Shown: positions 24,999-33,622 of the stretch, one piece after another
Numbering within the stretch: position 1 is the first letter of the stretch
How the letters are laid out: each line of letters begins with the position of its first letter
NCBI GenBank assembly: GCA_050953425.1
Contig: JBMNMQ010000005.1
Span: forward strand, 62,001-126,000
Source: RUG100 sp050953425
Lineage (GTDB): Bacteria; Bacillota; Clostridia; Peptostreptococcales; Anaerovoracaceae
Direction of reading: 5' to 3'
DNA: 64,000 nt
Program-made: the position numbers and the translations under genes
Notes under the pieces: model-generated
What the model was told of the DNA's origin: nothing
What the model saw: only the letters and a program-made list of their open reading frames with translations
Database searches by the model: none

Positions 24999-26767
24999 AA
25001 TTTCTCACTCCTGATTTTCTTCATCTTTTCACTCATTTCAGCTTTACGTTCCGGTGTCCATCGCTCCTGCATTAGTTTGCGCATATGCTCTCTGGCTTCT
25101 TCACTGCGTGGAGCGAATGTCCTCTCCGGAGGAACATAATGTGCCGTTTTTATTCGGCCATCCTTGAAATGAAATTCAAGAAGATCCGTATCCTTAACGT
25201 AAATAACCTCGATCTGTTTTTTGAACTGTTCTGAATCATATTCGGGAATCTCCATCGCATCCGCAATGAGCGGTTTTAGGACATCCTCTCGAAAGCCCAC
25301 AGTAATACAGCCTTTGCTGTGTTCGGCGCAGCGCCAGTAGTGAAGTTTCGGCTTGTCATTGTTGGAGGCAGGTTGTGTGCAGCGACGGAAGTTGCAGCCA
25401 CAGGCAGCGCATTTGATCTTTCCGGTTAGACCGGTTGCCCCTCGGGCACCGGGGTTTGCACGTCGTTTCACTGACGTTTCCGCCCGATATTCCGGGGTCC
25501 AGCAATCTTGGTGGCCGGTGTTCGGGCAGGGTTTTGTAACAATCGTTCCATCCTTCAGGTAGAACCTCAACATATATCTTTTCGGAACTTCGATGTGGTC
25601 AACCCGTTCCAGAAAAACCTTTTCATCAAACTCACTGATGCCTAATACTTCAGCGCAGACTTTTTTCAAATTCTTGTGATTGATAGAACCGCCGACGGGA
25701 CACCCCTCGCCGACCTTCTTTTTCTTTCGGCTGCCGCAAACCCAGAATTCTTGATAGTTGCCGTTTTTGGTTCTGTGCTCGTGCATATAGCTTAAGCCGC
25801 AGTAAGGGCATTTTAGTCTTCCTGTAAAGCAGCAGGTATTCAGGCTTTTATTTGCCAACGGCCCGAGTTTTCTGCACCGAGCCATTTCAGCCTGAACATA
25901 GTCGAATGTTTTCTTGTCAATAATAGCCGGGTGCGTATTCTCCACATAGTACTGTGGAAGTTCACCGTGGTTCTTACACCGACGTTTTTCAATCGGGTCT
26001 GAAATGAATTCTTTCTGAAAGAGCATGTTGCCCGTGTATGTGATGTTCGTGAGAACCAGTTTGATATTGGAATCAACCCATCGGCATCCTTGCCTTGTGG
26101 TGATTCCTTCTGCAGCAAATTCCCGTTCGGTTTCCAGCCTTGATTTTCCGTCAAGGAAGTTCTGGTAAATGCGCCGTACGATGGCAGCCTCTTCCGGGAC
26201 GATGACCATCTCATCGCCTTCCCAGCGGTAACCATAAATTTGAAAATGGCCGCTGGCGTTTGGCATACCCGCCTGCATGCGCTTTCGGATGCCCCATTTC
26301 ACATTGTTGGAAATGCTCTCGGATTCGGATTGTGCGAACGAGGCGAGTAGCGTCAGCATGACTTCACCGTCGCCGGACAGCGAATTGATGTGCTCCTTTT
26401 CGAATCGTACTTCGATGCCCAGTTCTTTGAGATGCCGGACGGTCTCTAAAAGATCGACCGTGTTCCGAGCGAACCTTGATATGCTCTTGGTGAGGATGAT
26501 GTCGATTTTCCCGTCCTCGCAGTCGTCAAGCATTCTCTGGAATTCCGGTCGTTTTGTCGTGCTGGTACCGCTGATGCCTTCATCGGCGTAGACGCCTGCG
26601 TATTGCCATTCGGGGTTCTTTTGGATCAAATCCGAGTAATAACTTATCTGTGCAGAAAGAGAGTGGTGTAGCCGCTCGGTCTCCATAGACACACGGGCGT
26701 ATGCTGCCACCTTTTTCCGCTCTGGTAGAGCCTTTACCTTTGGCTCGATTTTTGTGATTTTCGGCAT
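24977..26767 (-). CDS. Large serine recombinase 2
   Basis: 596 residues: catalytic Ser27 in AAYARVSMET, YADEGISGTSTTKRPEFQRMLDDCEDGKIDIILTKSISRFARN, Recombinase domain (LETEREFAAEGITTRQGCRWVDSNIKLVLTNITYTGN) and two zinc-binding segments (CPYCGLSYMHEH and CAACGCNFRRC), unlike recombinase 1, which has one. It also differs by a basic C-terminal tail (PERKAEMSEKMKKIRSEKFWNSKRK). ATG at 26767 follows GAAAGGAG. The promoter-like repeat R1 lies 22 nt upstream. Confidence 0.95.
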   Translation of the reverse strand: MPKITKIEPKVKALPERKKVAAYARVSMETERLHHSLSAQISYYSDLIQKNPEWQYAGVYADEGISGTSTTKRPEFQRMLDDCEDGKIDIILTKSISRFARNTVDLLETVRHLKELGIEVRFEKEHINSLSGDGEVMLTLLASFAQSESESISNNVKWGIRKRMQAGMPNASGHFQIYGYRWEGDEMVIVPEEAAIVRRIYQNFLDGKSRLETEREFAAEGITTRQGCRWVDSNIKLVLTNITYTGNMLFQKEFISDPIEKRRCKNHGELPQYYVENTHPAIIDKKTFDYVQAEMARCRKLGPLANKSLNTCCFTGRLKCPYCGLSYMHEHRTKNGNYQEFWVCGSRKKKKVGEGCPVGGSINHKNLKKVCAEVLGISEFDEKVFLERVDHIEVPKRYMLRFYLKDGTIVTKPCPNTGHQDCWTPEYRAETSVKRRANPGARGATGLTGKIKCAACGCNFRRCTQPASNNDKPKLHYWRCAEHSKGCITVGFREDVLKPLIADAMEIPEYDSEQFKKQIEVIYVKDTDLLEFHFKDGRIKTAHYVPPERTFAPRSEEAREHMRKLMQERWTPERKAEMSEKMKKIRSEKFWNSKRK

Positions 26768-26788
26768 GGTATCACTCCTTTCGTCTTG

Positions 26789-26823
26789 TCCATATATCAC
26801 TCTGAAACAGACACATAGCAAGC
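26789..26823 (-). promoter_or_regulatory. Promoter-like repeat R1 (upstream of recombinase 2)
   Basis: Minus strand: TTGCTA (26821-26816), 19 nt, then TATATG (26796-26791), with the conserved AGAGTGATATAT block. Same spacing as R2-R4 in the packaging region. Confidence 0.6.
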
Positions 26824-26824
26824 G

Positions 26825-26989
26825 TTATCGGGGTAATAATGTGCCGATTATCGGTCTGTATTTTTCACGCATTTTGGTATCAATGAACGCGTATTCTTCT
26901 TCGGTGATGAGCCCATGATCCAGCATCGTATGAAACATCTCCATACTTGCCTGATAGAGCTTTTCGCGTTCGAACTGTTCGTCATTCAT
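26825..26989 (-). CDS. SHOCT-like small protein
   Basis: 54 residues: MNDEQFEREKLYQASMEMFHTMLDHGLITEEEYAFIDTKMREKYRPIIGTLL, matching the short helical SHOCT/recombinase-associated pattern (LI-TEEEY). Its start overlaps the stop of the zinc-finger gene upstream, and it is followed by recombinase 2. A companion often seen beside serine recombinases in Clostridia; possible accessory or directionality factor (inference). Confidence 0.75.
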   Translation of the reverse strand: MNDEQFEREKLYQASMEMFHTMLDHGLITEEEYAFIDTKMREKYRPIIGTLLPR

Positions 26990-27404
26990 GTCTGTCACCA
27001 CCTTTGAACCTGTCTTGGATATAACAGGCGTGGGAGCAGTACTTACGGTGACGGTTTCCATAAGCTGTGAAGGTTTTACCACAACAGGCACAGGTAAATG
27101 TATAGAACGCTTTTCTGTTGATGTCGTCAGGATGACTGTTCCACCATCTGAGGCGGCAGGCATCGGAACAGAACTTTATTTCTTTACGTCCGGGGATCTG
27201 CGTGAGCTTTTTCCCGCAACATAGGCAGTATGTTTCACCCGGCGTATTCCCATCATTGAGATCAGCGAGCCTGCCGGAGAGATCGTTTCGTCTGCAATAG
27301 GCTGACACCTGGCTTTTGGTAAGTCCCAGCACATGAGCTATCGAGGTATATCCATATCCTTCTTTGCGAAGACTGCGAATTTGTTTCTTTTGTTCTGTGT
27401 TCAT
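26982..27404 (-). CDS. HTH and double zinc-finger protein beside the recombinases
   Basis: 140 residues: an N-terminal sigma-70-region-4/resolvase-like HTH (QKKQIRSLRKEGYGYTSIAHVLGLTKSQVSAYCRRN) and two C4 fingers (CLCCGKKL ... FCSDACRLRWW and CACCGKTF ... YCSHACYIQ). A regulator or DNA-bending accessory protein for the recombinases is plausible; the family is widespread next to them. The start at 27404 follows GGGAGG, with hairpin motif copy A just upstream. Confidence 0.8.
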   Translation of the reverse strand: MNTEQKKQIRSLRKEGYGYTSIAHVLGLTKSQVSAYCRRNDLSGRLADLNDGNTPGETYCLCCGKKLTQIPGRKEIKFCSDACRLRWWNSHPDDINRKAFYTFTCACCGKTFTAYGNRHRKYCSHACYIQDRFKGGDRHE

Positions 27405-27422
27405 GAAAACACCTCCCGTCAC

Positions 27423-27458
27423 TTTCCACTGGAGAAAGCGCGGTGGTTTGAGCGGAAA
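27423..27458 (-). repeat. 36-nt hairpin motif, copy A
   Basis: Minus strand: stem TTTCCGCT / AGTGGAAA with a 20-nt loop that begins CAAA and ends TCTCC. Directly after the endolysin terminator and ~19 nt before the zinc-finger gene start. Confidence 0.75.
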
Positions 27459-27460
27459 CA

Positions 27461-27504
27461 AAAAAAGACCCGTGAGCATTCCGGTTAAGGAACACCCACG
27501 GGTG
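27461..27504 (-). terminator. Intrinsic terminator after the endolysin gene
   Basis: Minus-strand ACCCGTGGGTGTTCC pairs with GGAATGCTCACGGGT, followed by T7. Confidence 0.85.
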
Positions 27505-27519
27505 TGCAGAATAGAATAT

Positions 27520-28482
27520 TCACTTCACGCGAAGCCTCCATCCGACATAGATGAGATTCACGTTTTTAATAAGCGAGCTGTTGAGTTCCTGAATAGCAGA
27601 GACGCTTGTGCCATACTTTTTCGCGATGGCCGAGAGTGTGTCACCACGTTTCACCGTGTAGTAGACGGCGGATGCCTTTTCGGATGCTCCGAGCTTCTCA
27701 TTGACCTTCGCTTGCACGGCGTTGTAATTGTATCCGGCTGCGGTCAGGCGTTTCTTTCTGTCCGTGCCATTTCCCCATTTCCCGGCAATCACCTCGGAGG
27801 CAAGATCTTCCACGGACTTCTTTGCAGGCACTGCAGCAGTCTTGTCAGTCGTTGTGCCTTTCGCGTAACCGTTGAATCCTCCGACTTTGATCATAGACGG
27901 GTAGTCCACATAGCTCAGATCCATGTCTACGTTTCCGCTGATACCGTTTACACGTCCTGAGGAAGAATACTGCCAAATACCATACTTGCCTGAATAGGTG
28001 CATTTCGGCGCGTACTGCGCGACCCAGTGGGTGTAGGCGGAGAGCCTGGAATCGTCCATCCTTTCACGGAATCCGGAAAAGGCGGAACCGTAGATTCCGA
28101 CGAAGTATCCGGCGGCTTCCATCGTTTCGCAGAATGCGATCGCCGCTTCCGTGATACCCGCTTTTGCCGAGGCTGGCTGCGCCTCGTTGTCCATGAACAC
28201 CGGGTATTCGAGCTGCTTGCCTTTAAGAAGCCGGATGAACCTCTCGGCATCTGCTTTCCCGGCTGCGGCATTCACGCATTTCGGACCGACGAAATAGTAA
28301 GCTCCGACCGCGATGCCATTTGCCTTAGCACCTTTGTAATTGGTTTCCCATCTGCTGTCCGTGTAGAAGCCGTCATCCGAGCCGCCTGCCTTGATGATGG
28401 CGAACTGAATGCCGGACGCTTTTACCTTCGCCCAGTCGATATTCCCCTGCCAGCGGCTTACGTCAATTCCTTTCATCGCCAT
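27520..28482 (-). CDS. Endolysin: GH25 lysozyme + CW_7-like + LysM
   Basis: 320 residues. Residues 1-185 are a GH25 muramidase (GIDVSRWQGNIDW, catalytic acidic residues in VFMDNEA, and the closing DMDLSYVDYPS). Residues ~225-265 match the Cpl-7-type cell-wall repeat (VEDLASEVIAGKWGNGTDRKKRL). Residues ~275-320 are a LysM repeat (YYTVKRGDTLSAIAKKYGTS). It cleaves peptidoglycan for lysis once the holin opens the membrane; no signal peptide, so it is holin-dependent. The start at 28482 follows GGAGGAG. It touches the holin gene. Confidence 0.95.
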   Translation of the reverse strand: MAMKGIDVSRWQGNIDWAKVKASGIQFAIIKAGGSDDGFYTDSRWETNYKGAKANGIAVGAYYFVGPKCVNAAAGKADAERFIRLLKGKQLEYPVFMDNEAQPASAKAGITEAAIAFCETMEAAGYFVGIYGSAFSGFRERMDDSRLSAYTHWVAQYAPKCTYSGKYGIWQYSSSGRVNGISGNVDMDLSYVDYPSMIKVGGFNGYAKGTTTDKTAAVPAKKSVEDLASEVIAGKWGNGTDRKKRLTAAGYNYNAVQAKVNEKLGASEKASAVYYTVKRGDTLSAIAKKYGTSVSAIQELNSSLIKNVNLIYVGWRLRVK

Positions 28483-28483
28483 G

Positions 28484-28897
28484 TTATTTCTCCTCCTTAT
28501 CGTTTCTGTCATGCAGCTGTTCCAATACGTTCTTCAGCTTCTCCGGGACCGGAAGACCGAGATGTGCGGCGTTTTCGGTAAGGGAGAGTCCTTCATTCGA
28601 GATGTAGAAAAAGATGATCGCCGTCCTCAGAACGCCTTCGTGACCGAGCACATGGATGTCGAGGATGTTGGCGATGCCGACCAGAATGAAGATCAGCACC
28701 TTGCGGCAGATTCCCCTGAAGCCGACCGCGCTCGAGAGCTTCCTGTCGGAAACGGCGCACAGTACGCCGGTGACGTAGTCGCAGACCACGAAGATGATGA
28801 GCGCAACGAGCAGCCCGTCACAGCCTCCGAGGAAATAGCCGAGCCACCCGCCGACTCCGGCAAAGATGAGCTGAATGATTGACCAGAATTCCTTCAT
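28484..28897 (-). CDS. Phage holin (toxin secretion/lysis holin family)
   Basis: 137 residues with three to four membrane helices (IIQLIFAGVGGWLGYFLGG, LLVALIIFVVCDYVTGVL, VLIFILVGIANILD) and the family motif DYVTGVLCA; a charged C-terminus follows (LHDRNDKEEK). Forms pores at the end of infection that release the endolysin encoded immediately downstream (1 bp apart). Confidence 0.93.
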   Translation of the reverse strand: MKEFWSIIQLIFAGVGGWLGYFLGGCDGLLVALIIFVVCDYVTGVLCAVSDRKLSSAVGFRGICRKVLIFILVGIANILDIHVLGHEGVLRTAIIFFYISNEGLSLTENAAHLGLPVPEKLKNVLEQLHDRNDKEEK

Positions 28898-28924
28898 GTG
28901 TAACCTCCTTTGAAAAATGGCATA

Positions 28925-28958
28925 AAGAAAGGCCGCCTGCGTGATTGCAGGCAGCCAT
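28925..28958 (-). terminator. Intrinsic terminator after the tail module
   Basis: Minus-strand GGCTGCCTGC / GCAGGCGGCC stem followed by TTTCTTT, separating tail and lysis genes. Confidence 0.75.
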
Positions 28959-28982
28959 TGAAAACGGTTATCCGTATGTTGT

Positions 28983-31457
28983 TTATCCGGTTTGCTTAGG
29001 CAAAGCCTCCCAGAGTCTTAAGTCCTCCTGTCCGAGCGACCAGATCGCGATTCCGCGAAGTCCCCAGCGGTAGGCCGCCTGATTCGCCCAGTAGACGAGC
29101 GAGTCCACGTCCTGATAGTAGAGGATCGAGAATCCGTCCGCGTCGCCGAGAAACAGGCGGGACAGCCAGATGTTAATATCCCTTGGCGTGATGGTGACCG
29201 TGTAATCCTTCCCGCATTCGAGACTGAGCTGCGCCGAGTGGTAGAACTCATAGTCCATCGAGATGGATTCGCTTCTCGTGTCGGGTTCTTCCACGTCGGA
29301 TGTCAGCGTGAACACCTGGAACTCGTCGTCCCATGTGCAGTTTGTGCGGCTGATCCTGCCGTATTGCGTGACGGTGCCGTCCGGGAACGTGACGTCGAAG
29401 CGTTCATACGGCTCATAAGTCCATGCGTCGCCCATACGGAGAAGCTCACACACGGTCCGGCTGTCGCTCTGGTATCCCGCCGGGCCGCCGGTGAATCCGC
29501 TGACGCTCGCGGTGAAACGAAGCGTGTAGGCCGCGCCGGAATAGATGCGCACCGTGTTTCCTCTGATCCGCATTTCGATGGTGTACATCATCGGATCGGT
29601 TCTCAGATCGGTTGACCTTGTCTGACTGAGGCTCTGGCCGTAGCTTCCGAGTTTCGTGCTCCCGTTCCAAAGCTCCACGGCCTGCGTGTCGTAGTTCAGA
29701 CAGCAGAACAGGCTCCCGCAGAAGATCCCCGCACGCCCAGTGCTTCCGGAAGGGAATGCAAGACGTGCTCTGAGGTGAATGTCCCGGAAACCGTCGTAGT
29801 TCCATGCAAACTGTCCGCTCCCGTCAAGCTGGGAGTAGACGCGGCTCTCTGAGTTTTCGTCCTCCCGCCAGATCTTCCATGAGCCGGATACGGTTTTCCA
29901 GTAACCTGTTTCAAGCATTCCGTAGTCCCTGAAATCGGCGTACCAGATGAGCGCGGAATCCGGCTTTCTGCGGAGCACCTCGGTTGTGAGCTTGAATCCC
30001 TTGTCAGGCTGGCATTCGTTTCCGTCCACGTCGATGAACTTCCTCGGAGAGAGCGTAAAGGACGCGGAGCCCGCGGACGGTGTTTCCGTGAACGATGAGC
30101 AGACGCGGAATCCGTAGAACTGTACGCCCTTCACGTCGACTGACACCGTGATGGTATGCGCTCCGGCGGAGAGGGATATTCCGTTTGCGAGACTCGCCCA
30201 GAAGGTGCTTCTCCAGTACGGCCACCACAGGCGCGACTCCGTGAAACGCTTCTGCGTTCCGTCAATCGATACGTAAATGCCGTTCTTGTCCCAGAAGGGA
30301 TAGCAGAGCCGTACCGCGATGTCATATGTCCCGGCGGATGAGATGGTGAAGCGGTAGGTCGCGCTGCCTTCGTCGCCCATGACGGCTATGCCGTTTTCGC
30401 TGGATACGATGCCGGAATAGCTGTCCGGCGTTCCGTCATGATCCACATAGACGGTGCCGAAGCCGGTTTTCTGCGTCTTGCCGTAGGCCGTGAGGTAGTG
30501 TCTGCGGTTGTATGTCCCGTTCAGCTGCGGGTACTCATAGCTTGCGGCGTCCCGTCCCTCCATGAAGTCATAGACCTGCGGGAAGGCATAAGGGACCTTG
30601 TTATAGTCGTCCCAGTAAGCAAGAATCGGGATGAAGGGCTGAGGCGGTTTGTCGTCCGTGAAGTTGTATTTTCCCGTCATCCAGTTTTTCGCCGCGTAGT
30701 ATGTGTTGGAAACTCCGCGGTAAGTCTTGCCGAGGTTTTCCGGCGTGTCGTAGATCTGCCAGTTCCATCCGTATGCGGGAAGTCCCATGAACACTTTATC
30801 CGGCGTCATGACGCGGGATGCGTAGTCGTAGATACCGTCAAGCCAGTCCTTCGGGGACACCGGCCCCGGAGCGGAACCCGCCCACGCCATGCCGTAACTC
30901 ATGATGGCAGCGGTATCGCAGTAATCGTTCAGATCCGCGTAGACGCACCAGTTTTCGCCGCCGACCGAGCCGTTCACCGAGCTCATGCCGGGGAGACAGA
31001 TGTTGACTTTCTTTGTGTTATCGTAAGTTTTGACCGCGTTCCAGATGTTCCGGAACATGGCGGTGGACTTTGCGTGCGTGGAATAATCGCCGCCTCTCTC
31101 GAGGTCGATGTCGACGCCGTCGCACCACGGGTATTTCTCCATGATCCGAACGAGTTCCGTCAGGAATTTGTCCTGCGCGCCGTCCGTGTTTTCCCTGAGG
31201 GCGGTGAACACGCTGGACGTCCCGTCGTTCCGTACGGTCAGAAGCCATGTGATGTGAGAGTATTGATTGACGTAGGTCAGCATGTCGCTGATCGCCACGC
31301 CGGATTCCGTGATGGTCCCGGTCTTGTCTACCTTGAAAGAAAAAAGACCGACCTGTGACAGGCGGTCTCCGTAATTATCAAGCGCGGTGTACATTCTCGC
31401 GTTTCCCATAAATGTCCAGACCATACACTTGCGGCCTTTGAGTACATCAAGGCTCAT
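28983..31457 (-). CDS. Tail protein with a GH18 domain split by a large insertion
   Basis: 824 residues. The N-terminal ~330 residues form most of a GH18 (chitinase/YaaH-type) barrel with the catalytic motif WCDGVDIDLE (Glu120) and MSYGMAWAGS. The last ~45 residues (LYYQDVDSLVYWANQAAYRWGLRGIAIWSLGQEDL) match the closing strands of the same barrel. Between them lie ~430 residues with a carbohydrate-binding-like beta domain (residues ~345-460) and a concanavalin-like segment (~500-690). Probably a host cell-wall-degrading or glycan-binding tail tip protein. Overlaps the upstream gene by 4 bp. Confidence 0.85.
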   Translation of the reverse strand: MSLDVLKGRKCMVWTFMGNARMYTALDNYGDRLSQVGLFSFKVDKTGTITESGVAISDMLTYVNQYSHITWLLTVRNDGTSSVFTALRENTDGAQDKFLTELVRIMEKYPWCDGVDIDLERGGDYSTHAKSTAMFRNIWNAVKTYDNTKKVNICLPGMSSVNGSVGGENWCVYADLNDYCDTAAIMSYGMAWAGSAPGPVSPKDWLDGIYDYASRVMTPDKVFMGLPAYGWNWQIYDTPENLGKTYRGVSNTYYAAKNWMTGKYNFTDDKPPQPFIPILAYWDDYNKVPYAFPQVYDFMEGRDAASYEYPQLNGTYNRRHYLTAYGKTQKTGFGTVYVDHDGTPDSYSGIVSSENGIAVMGDEGSATYRFTISSAGTYDIAVRLCYPFWDKNGIYVSIDGTQKRFTESRLWWPYWRSTFWASLANGISLSAGAHTITVSVDVKGVQFYGFRVCSSFTETPSAGSASFTLSPRKFIDVDGNECQPDKGFKLTTEVLRRKPDSALIWYADFRDYGMLETGYWKTVSGSWKIWREDENSESRVYSQLDGSGQFAWNYDGFRDIHLRARLAFPSGSTGRAGIFCGSLFCCLNYDTQAVELWNGSTKLGSYGQSLSQTRSTDLRTDPMMYTIEMRIRGNTVRIYSGAAYTLRFTASVSGFTGGPAGYQSDSRTVCELLRMGDAWTYEPYERFDVTFPDGTVTQYGRISRTNCTWDDEFQVFTLTSDVEEPDTRSESISMDYEFYHSAQLSLECGKDYTVTITPRDINIWLSRLFLGDADGFSILYYQDVDSLVYWANQAAYRWGLRGIAIWSLGQEDLRLWEALPKQTG

Positions 31458-32035
31458 ATCAGATCACCGTCCTCTGTCTCTGTAAACTCCACGTAGAGCC
31501 GTGCAGACTTCTTATCTTCGACCGTCACCGGATGCTTGCTGTCCCCGGCGGCGGAATACTGGAAAAAGCCGTCCTTTGAAGCGGCCGATCCGTTTTTCAG
31601 ACATTCTCGTGAAGACGCGAGAAGTTTCAGTTCGTCTTCGGCGGCTGCCGCTTCGGTGAAGGTCGCCTTGTGCGCTCCGGCACCTAAGGCAAGGGAGACG
31701 CTGCCGGCTTTCATGTTCTGGTTTGGCGTGATCTTCCAGTCGAGTCCTGCGGTGGTCTTACCAAGGTTGAAGATGATGCAGGTCATGCTTCCGCGGACAA
31801 TGCCGTTGTAGAATCGTTTGCCGGTGACTGCGTATTCATCGCCGGTTTCGTACTTCTTCTGAAGCGTTTCCGTGTTGACTACATATCCGGAGAGGCGGTC
31901 GCCCTCCTGCAGCATAAGATCGGTGAACCATACCATTCCTGTGCAGTCGGTCACCTGTGGTTTCAGTGTAACTGAGACGATACGTTTCTTTTCCTTTTTC
32001 TCGATGGTTTCCGTGAATCGTGTGAATATCGGCAT
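31454..32035 (-). CDS. Hypothetical tail-associated protein
   Basis: 193 residues between the GH18 tail protein and the tail-tip genes, tightly packed. The N-terminal half contains TDCTGMVWFTDLMLQEGDRLSGYV, which is repeated in the next small gene; the C-terminal half is Ala/Lys-rich and ends acidic. Probably a minor tail component; no enzyme motif seen. Confidence 0.75.
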   Translation of the reverse strand: MPIFTRFTETIEKKEKKRIVSVTLKPQVTDCTGMVWFTDLMLQEGDRLSGYVVNTETLQKKYETGDEYAVTGKRFYNGIVRGSMTCIIFNLGKTTAGLDWKITPNQNMKAGSVSLALGAGAHKATFTEAAAAEDELKLLASSRECLKNGSAASKDGFFQYSAAGDSKHPVTVEDKKSARLYVEFTETEDGDLI

Positions 32036-32037
32036 GA

Positions 32038-32232
32038 TTATTCACCGTCCTCAGTCCATTTGATCTCGCTTACATGCCCGACCCATCCGGTCGCGATCGA
32101 TCCGCCCTGCAGGAGCATGTCGGTGATATGGATGGTTCCGGTGCAGTCAGTCACGCAGACCCGGACACGTATTTTTTTGACACGTCCGTTCTGCGGAGAG
32201 ACCGCCTGCGCCACATGCGTAAAACTTGCCAT
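32038..32232 (-). CDS. Small paralogue of the neighbouring tail protein
   Basis: 64 residues with TDCTGTIHITDMLLQGGSIATGW, clearly related to the N-terminal part of the protein encoded at 31,454. It starts right after the tail-tip gene and is followed 2 bp later by its larger relative. Looks like a tandem duplication with later divergence. Confidence 0.75.
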   Translation of the reverse strand: MASFTHVAQAVSPQNGRVKKIRVRVCVTDCTGTIHITDMLLQGGSIATGWVGHVSEIKWTEDGE

Positions 32233-32243
32233 GTCTTTCTCCC

Positions 32244-33617
32244 TTACATCAGATCGATAAACCGTGTCTCCGTCGTTCCGTCTTCATATTCGAAGGTGAC
32301 CTCCACGCCGACCTGACCGTTTTCTCCCTTTTTCAGATCGTCCGACGCGATCTGGCAGGAGAAAGTGTAACTGTCCCGGTTTGCCGGAGTCACGGTCTGC
32401 GTCAGGCTTTTCGTGGTATTCAACGCTCCGGTGCATTTGAAGGAGGCGTTTCCCGAGACGCCGTTTTCCGCATCCACTTCGAATCCGGAGTTTTCCCAGT
32501 AAGACAGGCCGGAGTCGGCTCGTGAGTTCTTCAAATGATTGAACGGCACAAGGTCCTGCATCTCCTGGCTGTCGACGAGGTTCGCCCCGGCAAGCGTGTC
32601 GGCGGCGGCGTCCCACTGAGATGAGGAGTCTCCGAGCTCCCGGAGAGTAGTCGACAGTTCGAGTACGGTGTTCCATGGTTCACGCAGGTTGTATTCCCGC
32701 CGCACGATCCTCGTCTTGATGGAAAGATCCAGTTCGTCGTCTTTCACGGTCACGATGTCGCCGAGCTTCCATGTTTCGTGTTCGTAACCTGTGAGGACGG
32801 AGAGATCCATCGCGTTCAGAACATAGGAGATGCGAGGGGAGGCGTAATCCGCGAGACGCATCTCGGCGTATTCCTTCATCTGGTAAGGGTTCGTGAAATT
32901 CGAGCAGTCGAGCGTGGATATGCGGATCTCGTCCGTGTATGTGGTGTCCTCGACGTATTCCTTCCCGTCGTTGATGGACGCAAATGTCATGCCGTCCTTG
33001 CCGTAGGCATAAAGGCGTGTGATGAGACTTTGCGTGTCGATGACGCGCTTGATGGACTTCATGTTCTTTTTGTAGCAAAAGAGCGCGCCGGAGTCCGTGC
33101 CGCTGAAGGTCAGAAGGCTCACGGTCCTGTTCGCGTTGTCGAAGATGAGGTCGCCTCCGTGAAGGTCTTGCACCTTCCGGAGAATCGCCAGAGCGTTTTT
33201 CTCCGTAGATGTCCAGGTGCGCTTCGTGCGGACGTTGACCGTTCCGAGCGTCCAGCCGGTGTCCTTAAGTGCGTAGGTCATCGGGACGTCGGCCGTATCC
33301 GCGTTGAATGTCTGTTCCGTTTTCTTCACTGAGAATCCGAGATCATAGAACGCGGCTTCGGCATATACGGAGGTGACAGCGGCTCCTTGCTCGTTTTTCT
33401 CGTCCGTTATGGTGCGGATTCGGTAAATATCGTTTCCGACCGTTATCTGTTTCTCGTTTTCAAGATATTTTCGTTTGCCGTCCTTGAAAGGCAGATTGAA
33501 CTCCAGCGTATCGATGCCGTTGATCTCACCCGTGACGACGACGTTATAGGCGTTTTCGAGTACGGCTTCTTTGTTTCCTTCCTTATCGAGAACGATGAGG
33601 TCCTTATCGTCCGCCAT
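32244..33617 (-). CDS. Phage tail protein (siphovirus minor tail / endopeptidase-like region)
   Basis: 457 residues. The N-terminus (DLIVLDKEGNKEAVLENAYNVVVTGEINGIDTLEFNLPF) is typical of the tail-associated proteins following Dit in Gram-positive siphoviruses; a carbohydrate-binding-like beta domain is seen at residues ~360-457 (NSRADSGLSYWENSG ... CTGALNTTKS). No peptidase active-site motif found. The start at 33617 follows GGAGGTGAC. Confidence 0.82.
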   Translation of the reverse strand: MADDKDLIVLDKEGNKEAVLENAYNVVVTGEINGIDTLEFNLPFKDGKRKYLENEKQITVGNDIYRIRTITDEKNEQGAAVTSVYAEAAFYDLGFSVKKTEQTFNADTADVPMTYALKDTGWTLGTVNVRTKRTWTSTEKNALAILRKVQDLHGGDLIFDNANRTVSLLTFSGTDSGALFCYKKNMKSIKRVIDTQSLITRLYAYGKDGMTFASINDGKEYVEDTTYTDEIRISTLDCSNFTNPYQMKEYAEMRLADYASPRISYVLNAMDLSVLTGYEHETWKLGDIVTVKDDELDLSIKTRIVRREYNLREPWNTVLELSTTLRELGDSSSQWDAAADTLAGANLVDSQEMQDLVPFNHLKNSRADSGLSYWENSGFEVDAENGVSGNASFKCTGALNTTKSLTQTVTPANRDSYTFSCQIASDDLKKGENGQVGVEVTFEYEDGTTETRFIDLM

Positions 33618-33622
33618 GTCTG

